A DNA stretch of 11,017 nt from CAXDRM01 sp963991775. GTDB lineage: Bacteria; Pseudomonadota; Alphaproteobacteria; Rickettsiales; JABIRX01. Positions 6,218 through 11,017 of this stretch are shown one piece after another. The DNA lies in contig CAXDRM010000045.1 in NCBI GenBank assembly GCA_963991775.1, positions 1-11,017 of the forward strand, given 5' to 3'. Under the pieces are notes generated by a model. That model had not been told where the DNA came from. It made no database searches and was given only the letters and a program-made list of their open reading frames with translations. The translations under genes and the position numbers were made by a program. Positions within the stretch are counted from its first letter, which is position 1, and each line of letters begins with the position of its first letter.

Positions 6218-7158
6218 TTTTTAATCAAATTTTTAGTTATCAGAGTTAATTCCTGCTGTGCCTTATTTTTTGTTAAAATAAAAGGCATGTTTTCATCTGC
6301 AGAACGAGCTATATCTTCATGAATAGATAATTTTCCCAAATAAGGAATTTCCTCTTTCGCGGCGAATTTTGTAACATTCTTGCTTGCAAGTAAAGATAAA
6401 TTTTCAATGATTCCTAAAATATTAATCTGCATTTTTTTAAGCATATCCACAGAGCGTCCTACATCTAACAAAGAAATTTGTTGAGCCGAGCTAATCATGA
6501 TAGCGCCATGAATATCATAATTTTTAAGTAGGGTAATATAGATATCTCCAGTACCTGGTGGCATATCAATGATTAGATAATCCAAGTCAGACCAGGCAGT
6601 ATTATTGATTAAATTGCTTAAAGCTTTAGAAATCATTGGGCCGCGCCAGATCAAAGCTTGCTCTTCTGGCATCAAAGCACCCATCGAATTATATTGCAGA
6701 CCATGTGCGATTAAAGGCTGCATCAAATTATCTTTGATTTTGGGCTCGATCTGTTGATTACCAAGTAAAAAATTAACCGAAGGTCCGTAAATATCTGCAT
6801 CAACTAGGCCTACCTTATATTTTTGTTCTTTAAGGCTAAGTGCTAAATTAACAGCAATAGTTGATTTACCTACACCTCCTTTAGCAGAGCACACTAAAAC
6901 CAGCTTAGGTTTTTTAACTTCAGTTTTATGATGATGGATAAGAATTTTTACTTTTTGATCAGGGTAATTTTCTTGTAAGAGCTTTGTAAGAGCTTGTTGA
7001 ATTTCTAGGTTAGTTTTCTGTGCAGCTTGCTCACTTGCAATAGTTACAAAAATTTCATCATTATCTAATTTGAGCTCATAGCTTAGTTTATATAGCTCCG
7101 TATATTTATGTTGCTTGAGGAGTTTTTTTATTTTGGCTTTGAGGTTGAAATTTTTCAT
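6208..7158 (-). CDS. mrp: Mrp/ApbC-type P-loop ATPase, cysteine-poor
   Basis: Mrp/ApbC/Ind1 ATPases help assemble or deliver iron-sulfur clusters. The 316-residue protein has a short N-terminal region (1-65) in the position of the MIP18/DUF59 domain but poorly conserved. The deviant Walker A loop KGGVGKST follows at 93-100, then DADIYGPS (120-127), WRGPM (171-175) and the switch segment DMPPGTGD (198-205). ENLS (252-255) matches the usual ENMS landmark. After it, family members often carry a CxxC that bridges a cluster between subunits; here the stretch reads LLASKNVTKFAA and the whole protein has only one cysteine, Cys90. It is the first gene of the minus-strand block, 44 bp from divergent hflK. 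Family membership is firm; the cluster-carrying role is in doubt. Confidence 0.93.
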   Translation of the reverse strand: MKNFNLKAKIKKLLKQHKYTELYKLSYELKLDNDEIFVTIASEQAAQKTNLEIQQALTKLLQENYPDQKVKILIHHHKTEVKKPKLVLVCSAKGGVGKSTIAVNLALSLKEQKYKVGLVDADIYGPSVNFLLGNQQIEPKIKDNLMQPLIAHGLQYNSMGALMPEEQALIWRGPMISKALSNLINNTAWSDLDYLIIDMPPGTGDIYITLLKNYDIHGAIMISSAQQISLLDVGRSVDMLKKMQINILGIIENLSLLASKNVTKFAAKEEIPYLGKLSIHEDIARSADENMPFILTKNKAQQELTLITKNLIKKWN

Positions 7159-7202
7159 CAGAAATATTATTTATTTTTCGTCTGAATTTATAAAGTAAAT
7201 AT
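7159..7202. promoter_or_regulatory. Divergent mrp/hflK intergenic control region
   Basis: Only 44 very AT-rich bases separate the two start codons, so promoters for both blocks must overlap here or extend into the genes. TATAAA at 7189-7194 is a plausible -10 for hflK. It is so close to the ATG at 7203 that the mRNA would be leaderless or nearly so, consistent with the absence of a Shine-Dalgarno sequence before hflK. No convincing -35 is seen for either direction. Confidence 0.4.
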
Positions 7203-8339
7203 ATGTATTGGAAAAGAATTATCACAGCTTTTGATAACCCTTGGGGCGATGAGCCACAAAATTCTGGTAATAATCCTAAAGCAAATAAACCAAAAGCAGC
7301 AAAACCTGCAGCAAATAATCAAATTAATATTGAAGAAATTTTTAAAAAATATAAAGACCGTGTTAATGGCAGTGGTGGTGGAGATAATCAAAATCCACAA
7401 TTTCCTTCTTTTGGTTCTTTAAAAAATTCGTTAGTTATTTTTCTAGCTGTTATTTTATTTTGGCTTTTTTCAGGTATCTACACAGTGCAGCCAGATGAAC
7501 AAGCATTAGTATTAAGATTTGGAAAATATCACCGTACAGCTGGTCCAGGTTTGCATTATCATTTGCCAGCTCCTGTTGAAAAGAAAATCAAAGTTAAAGT
7601 TACTAAAATTAATTCTGAAGAAATAGGTTACAGATCAGCAGCTAATAGTTCTGTATCAAAAACTGAAGAAAGCCTAATGCTTACCGGTGATGAAAATATT
7701 GTTGATATTCATTTTGAAGTGCAATGGCGTATTGGTGATGCTTATGATTTTGTTTTTAATGTACGTAATGTGCGTGAAGGTGATACAGTTAAAAGTGCAG
7801 CAGAAAGCGCGATGCGTGAAGTTATTGGCCGTACCAAGATAGCTCTTGCTCTTGCTGAAGGTAGAGATTCTATCGAAGAAGAAACTAAAGATTTACTGCA
7901 AAAAATTCTTGATTCATATCAAGCTGGTGTTGAGATTGTAAGATTACAATTGTTGCAAGTTGATCCACCAGCACAAGTAATTGATGCTTTTCGTGATGTG
8001 CAAACTGCTAAATTAGATAAAGAAAAAACCATCAATCAGGCTGAATCATATCGTAATGATGTAATCCCGCGTGCTCGTGGTGAGGCGCAAAAAATTCTGG
8101 AGGAAGCTTTGGCTTACCAAAATAGAGTCGTGGCAGAAGCAACTGGTCAGGCAGAAAGATTTAATAAAATTTATCGTGAATATAGTAGAGCGCCAGATGT
8201 TACTAGAAAAAGACTTTATCTAGAAACAATGGAAGAAATTTTCAAAAATGCGCAATTAACTATTGTGGATGGTAAATCAGCAACTAACGGTGTAGTACCG
8301 TATCTGCCTTTAAAAGAATTTAATAAAGTAGGTAAATAA
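7203..8339 (+). CDS. hflK: FtsH protease modulator HflK (SPFH family)
   Basis: 378 residues. The first 75 are cytoplasmic: the family-typical FDNPWGDEPQ start, then a low-complexity Lys/Ala/Pro/Asn linker and a Gly run. One membrane helix follows at about 76-93 (SLVIFLAVILFWLFSGIYTV). The SPFH/prohibitin domain begins with VQPDEQALVLRFGKY and includes GDENIVDIHFEVQWRI. A long Ala/Glu-rich coiled-coil (about 250-330) ends the extracytoplasmic part. HflK assembles with HflC around FtsH and restrains its proteolysis of membrane substrates. The stop overlaps the hflC start by one base. No ribosome binding site is visible, but upstream alternatives would lose the DNPWGDE homology. FtsH itself is not in the window. 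Confidence 0.95.
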   Translation: MYWKRIITAFDNPWGDEPQNSGNNPKANKPKAAKPAANNQINIEEIFKKYKDRVNGSGGGDNQNPQFPSFGSLKNSLVIFLAVILFWLFSGIYTVQPDEQALVLRFGKYHRTAGPGLHYHLPAPVEKKIKVKVTKINSEEIGYRSAANSSVSKTEESLMLTGDENIVDIHFEVQWRIGDAYDFVFNVRNVREGDTVKSAAESAMREVIGRTKIALALAEGRDSIEEETKDLLQKILDSYQAGVEIVRLQLLQVDPPAQVIDAFRDVQTAKLDKEKTINQAESYRNDVIPRARGEAQKILEEALAYQNRVVAEATGQAERFNKIYREYSRAPDVTRKRLYLETMEEIFKNAQLTIVDGKSATNGVVPYLPLKEFNKVGK

Positions 8340-9202
8340 TGTCTAAAAAAATCTTTTTAATTATACCCTTATTGCTTGGCTTATTCGTAGTTAGCCAATC
8401 ATTTTATATTTTAAATCAAACAGAACAAAGTGTTGAGTTGCGCTTTGGTAAAGCGGTTGATAAGCAAACTTCACCAGGTTTAAAATTTAAAGCACCTTTT
8501 ATTGATGAAGTAAAATTTTTTGATAATCGTGTTTTAGATCTTAATGCAGAACCGCGTGAGGTGATAGCATCGGACCGTAAACGTCTTATTGTTGATGCTT
8601 TTGCTAAATATAAGATTATTGATTCTTTAAAATTTTACCAAACAACTCGAAGTGAATTATTAGCACGTAACAAGCTTAATTCGATTTTAGAATCAAGTAT
8701 GCGTCAAGTTTTAGGTTCGATACCTCTTAATGCTTTATTGCTTGCTGGTGACCGTGATAAAGCGATGAGTGATATAAGAGATATTGTTAATGAAAAAGCT
8801 GCAAGTTTTGGTATCGAAGTGATTGATGTAAGAATCATGCGTACTGATTTACCGCGTGAAAATAGCGCGGCAATTTATCGTCGGATGCAAACTGAACGTG
8901 AAAGAGAAGCTAAAGAATTTAGAGCTGAAGGTTTTGAAGAAGCTAATAAAATTACTGCAAAAGCTGATCGTGAAAAAGTAGAGATTTTAGCTGATTCTCG
9001 TAAAGAAGCAGAAATTATTCGCGGTGTGGCAGATGCTGAAGCGACTAAAATTTACGCTCGTGCTTTTGGTAGAGATTCTAGTTTTTTTGAATTTTACCGT
9101 AGTTTAGAATCTTACAAAAGCTCTTTAGCAGATGAAGATACTAATATTTTAATTTCTCCAGATAGTAGATATTTTAAATATTTAAATAATATATATAAGT
9201 AA
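8339..9202 (+). CDS. hflC: FtsH protease modulator HflC (SPFH family)
   Basis: 287 residues, normal for HflC. An N-terminal membrane anchor (about 5-24, IFLIIPLLLGLFVVSQSFYI) is followed by the SPFH domain starting NQTEQSVELRFGKAV. Typical segments are SPGLKFKAPFIDEV, LDLNAEP and VIDVRIMRTDLP. A charged coiled-coil helix rich in Glu, Ala and Lys runs to FYRSLESYK near the C-terminus. It pairs with HflK to form the membrane-anchored cage around FtsH. The TAATG junction with hflK implies coupled translation and equal amounts, as expected for a hetero-oligomer. degP follows after 11 bp. Confidence 0.95.
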   Translation: MSKKIFLIIPLLLGLFVVSQSFYILNQTEQSVELRFGKAVDKQTSPGLKFKAPFIDEVKFFDNRVLDLNAEPREVIASDRKRLIVDAFAKYKIIDSLKFYQTTRSELLARNKLNSILESSMRQVLGSIPLNALLLAGDRDKAMSDIRDIVNEKAASFGIEVIDVRIMRTDLPRENSAAIYRRMQTEREREAKEFRAEGFEEANKITAKADREKVEILADSRKEAEIIRGVADAEATKIYARAFGRDSSFFEFYRSLESYKSSLADEDTNILISPDSRYFKYLNNIYK

Positions 9203-9213
9203 AAGAGGTTTAC
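9203..9213 (+). promoter_or_regulatory. Shine-Dalgarno site of degP
   Basis: AAAAGAGG followed by TTTAC and the ATG is one of the few clear ribosome binding sites in the window. It fixes the degP start, which also gives a proper signal peptide, and lies in the 11-bp gap after hflC. Confidence 0.7.
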
Positions 9214-10659
9214 ATGCGTCAATTATTAGCTGTTATTTTATTGGTTTTTGCTTTTTCTAGTAATGTTCAGGCTGATGAGTTGGATGTTTGTTCCTTTGGT
9301 TATCCTTCATTTTCTAATATAGTTAAAAGATTAACTCCAACGGTGGTAAATATATCGACCACACAAACTATCGTTAATAAAAATCCTTTCCAGGATGCTT
9401 TTCCAAATTTACCTAAAAACTCACCTTTCGAATTTTTCTTTAAAGAATTTTTAGATGATAGTTTTGGTGGCAATGCTCAGAAAGAAACAGTTACTTCTTT
9501 GGGATCAGGTTTTATTATTTCTGAAGATGGCTATATCGTTACTAATAATCATGTAATTGAAAAAGCTGATATCATTGATGTTAAGTTAAATGATGGTTTA
9601 GTAGAGCGTGCTAAAGTGATTGGTCGTGATCCACGTTCTGATATTGCACTTTTAAAAATCGAATCTGATAAAAAATTACCTTTTGTTGAATTTGGTAGCT
9701 CTGAATATGCTGATGTAGGTGATTGGGTGATAGCTATAGGTAATCCTTTTGGTTTAGGTGGCACAGTTACTGCAGGTATTATTTCTGCGCGCGGGCGCAA
9801 TATTAGTGATGGCAGCAATACAGATTTTATTCAAACAGATGCGGCGATCAATAGAGGTAATTCTGGTGGACCTTTATTTGATACTGATGGTCGCTTAATT
9901 GGTATCAATACAGCGATTTTTTCTACAAATAGTGGGGGTAGTATAGGTATAGGCTTTACTATTCCATCTGATACAGCTTTGCCAATTATTGAGCAGCTGA
10001 AAGATAAGGGCGAGGTAGTAAGAGGTTGGTTAGGTGTAAATATTCAGATTGTTACACCAGCTATGGCTGAAGCTCTTAATTTAAAAAATAATCAAGGTGC
10101 ATATGTAACTTCTGTAGTGTCAGCTAGCCCAGCTGAGAAAGCGGGCATTTTAGCAGATGATATTATTATTGGTTTTGCTGATGAGGCTATAGTTGATATG
10201 TATGATTTGCCACGGATTGTAGCGGCAACTAAAATTGGCACTCAGGTGAGAGTTAAGATTTTGCGCAATGAGCAGGGTAGTTTTAAAGAAAAAATTCTTA
10301 ATGCTAAAATTGCAGAGTTGGTTGAGCAAGCAGAGGAAGAGCAAAGTTCTGAAGCAAATGAGCCTAAATCTGAAGAATTTCTTGGTTTAAAACTTTCAAA
10401 TATCACGCAAGAGTTAAAAGATAAATATAATGCTAATTCAGGCGTTGTTGTAGTGGGCTTTGTAGCAGATTCTTTAGCAGAGATTTCTGGTATTAGGTCA
10501 GGAGATATCATTAATAAAGTTAATCAAGTTTCTGTGAAAAATTTTGCTGAGTTTAAAGCTTTAGTTGATGAGCAGAAAAAACTTGGTAGAAGAAATATCC
10601 TGCTTTCACTCGCACGTGGTGCTAACACTAATATTATTATCACTGTAAATATTGAGTAA
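9214..10659 (+). CDS. degP: Periplasmic serine endoprotease DegP/HtrA
   Basis: 481 residues. A signal peptide (1-20, cleavage after NVQA) exports it to the periplasm. The trypsin-like domain has the complete triad His113 (TNNHVIE), Asp143 (RSDIALL) and Ser217 (GNSGGPL). A flexible Phe/Pro/Asn-rich LA-loop region lies at about 55-90. PDZ1 (about 271-366) begins RGWLGVNIQ. An acidic linker of Glu/Ser (369-388) leads to PDZ2 (about 388-480). DegP degrades or refolds misfolded envelope proteins. Placement behind hflKC makes a membrane and periplasm quality-control operon, an arrangement also known from other alphaproteobacteria. All catalytic residues are intact. The palindromic repeat array begins about 20 bp after its stop. 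Confidence 0.96.
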   Translation: MRQLLAVILLVFAFSSNVQADELDVCSFGYPSFSNIVKRLTPTVVNISTTQTIVNKNPFQDAFPNLPKNSPFEFFFKEFLDDSFGGNAQKETVTSLGSGFIISEDGYIVTNNHVIEKADIIDVKLNDGLVERAKVIGRDPRSDIALLKIESDKKLPFVEFGSSEYADVGDWVIAIGNPFGLGGTVTAGIISARGRNISDGSNTDFIQTDAAINRGNSGGPLFDTDGRLIGINTAIFSTNSGGSIGIGFTIPSDTALPIIEQLKDKGEVVRGWLGVNIQIVTPAMAEALNLKNNQGAYVTSVVSASPAEKAGILADDIIIGFADEAIVDMYDLPRIVAATKIGTQVRVKILRNEQGSFKEKILNAKIAELVEQAEEEQSSEANEPKSEEFLGLKLSNITQELKDKYNANSGVVVVGFVADSLAEISGIRSGDIINKVNQVSVKNFAEFKALVDEQKKLGRRNILLSLARGANTNIIITVNIE

Positions 10660-10714
10660 AGCTAATCATATAGGATAACGGCCCTTCGGTACACGCCTGC
10701 GGCGCACTCAGGAA

Positions 10715-10815
10715 CCTAAAGGGTTAAGCCGGTTCTCGAGTGGCGCTAATAAAATGAGCGTTGTACCGAGAGATCCTTTAGTTATTAATAAAAATTACTC
10801 AGACTCAAGCGGCCC
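10715..10815 (+). repeat. 101-bp direct repeat, copy 1
   Basis: It starts CCTAAAGGGTTAAGCCGG and ends ACTCAAGCGGCCC. It is identical to copy 2 except for T at 10747 where copy 2 has G at 10886. Inside, CTCGAGTG and TTGTACCGAGAG flank a small palindrome (CGCT at 10744-10747, AGCG at 10757-10760). CTAAAGG near the start and CCTTTAG at 10775-10781 make the first two thirds roughly self-complementary. Confidence 0.95.
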
Positions 10816-10853
10816 GTTCGGCTATTGCTGCGCTGTGCTTGCAAGCTCAGGGT

Positions 10854-10954
10854 CCTAAAGGGTTAAGCCGGTTCTCGAGTGGCGCGAATAAAATGAGCGT
10901 TGTACCGAGAGATCCTTTAGTTATTAATAAAAATTACTCAGACTCAAGCGGCCC
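10854..10954 (+). repeat. 101-bp direct repeat, copy 2
   Basis: This is copy 1 displaced by 139 bp, with 100 of 101 bases the same. The single change at 10886 breaks one base pair of the internal CGCT/AGCG stem. The near-identity implies recent duplication or ongoing conversion, whereas the cassettes on either side share only their borders. Confidence 0.95.
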
Positions 10955-10993
10955 TTCGGTACAATTTCTCACTACGTTCGAAATCACTCAGGA

Positions 10994-11017
10994 ACCTAGA
11001 GTATTAAAACCGATTCT
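10994..11017 (+). repeat. Start of a third, diverged repeat unit (cut by window end)
   Basis: CCTAGAGTATTAAAACCGATTCT parallels the opening of the 101-bp unit, CCTAAAGGGTTAAGCCGGTTCT, with several substitutions and one extra base. The array therefore continues beyond the window with at least one older copy. Confidence 0.75.

Larger units (their letters stand above)
10680..11017 (+). repeat. Composite palindromic repeat array downstream of degP
   Basis: This 338-bp stretch contains no ORF of note. It is made of a 101-bp unit at 10715-10815, its near-perfect copy at 10854-10954, and the start of a third, more diverged unit from 10994 that runs off the window. Short cassettes at about 10681-10714, 10816-10853 and 10955-10993 separate them. 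Each cassette keeps the border motifs TTCGG(TACA) and CTCAGG while the interior differs completely and is mostly self-complementary. None of the hairpins is followed by a T-run, so they are not standard intrinsic terminators, although they lie where the degP transcript must end. The same family occurs at 168-319 and 553-607. Confidence 0.85.

Noticed and set aside
9549..9818. Open reading frames antisense to degP, hflK and the antiporter (for example 9549-9818, 10150-10511 and 7188-7400 on minus; 5172-5378 on plus)
   Set aside because: They lie wholly within well-supported genes on the other strand, lack ribosome binding sites and show no protein-family features.
10680..10720. Intrinsic terminator of degP
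   Set aside because: The hairpin CGCC-TGC-GGCG is small and is followed by CACTCAGG rather than a T-run. It is better explained as a cassette core of the repeat family.
10715..11017. CRISPR array (near-identical repeats of 101 bp separated by about 38-bp spacers)
   Set aside because: Repeats are far too long, the spacers share border motifs and are self-complementary, and no cas gene is nearby. It fits a composite palindromic repeat better.

Overview
The window is AT-rich and holds two divergent gene blocks flanked on both sides by unusual non-coding repeats. The gene set (Mrp-type ATPase next to divergent hflK-hflC-degP, preQ0/preQ1 genes, a Kef-type antiporter, very tight gene packing) and base composition fit an alphaproteobacterium, most plausibly an intracellular Rickettsiales-like lineage. 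That placement is inference: no rRNA or other phylogenetic marker is present.

Left edge (1-625): no intact gene. It holds two degenerate, convergent remnants of one unidentified coding sequence (about 86-168 on + and 322-540 on -). They form a long imperfect inverted repeat. A composite palindromic repeat (about 168-319) lies in the loop between them, and a further repeat fragment lies at 553-607.

Minus-strand block (7158 down to 626): a tightly packed, operon-like run reads mrp/apbC, a Kef-family cation:proton antiporter, queE, queC, a RimJ/L-like GNAT, queF, then three small proteins of similar design (ORF-C 1645-2145, ORF-B 1146-1562, ORF-A 626-1081). Each small protein has a polar N-terminus, a two-helix membrane hairpin and a charged tail. 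QueE, QueC and QueF are three enzymes of the route to preQ1, the queuosine precursor: QueE makes CDG, QueC makes preQ0 and QueF makes preQ1. QueD, FolE, Tgt, QueA and QueG are not here. ORF-A and ORF-B each appear to have their own promoter (TTGCNN, 17 bp, TATAAT).

Plus-strand block (7203-10659): hflK, hflC and a DegP-type periplasmic serine protease overlap or nearly touch, so they are probably co-transcribed. HflK/HflC form the SPFH membrane complex that modulates FtsH, and DegP handles misfolded envelope proteins. Together they form an envelope protein quality-control unit. Only 44 bp separate mrp and hflK.

Right edge (10660-11017): directly after degP lie two 101-bp copies differing at one base, plus the start of a third. 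They are separated by short cassettes that are unrelated in sequence but share the same boundaries. The same boundary motifs recur at the left edge. Reading both strands, eight cassettes fit the pattern (Y)TTCGGTACA - variable, mostly palindromic core of about 11-22 nt - CACTCRGGAACC. This modular repeat with exchangeable hairpin cores is the most novel-looking signal in the window.
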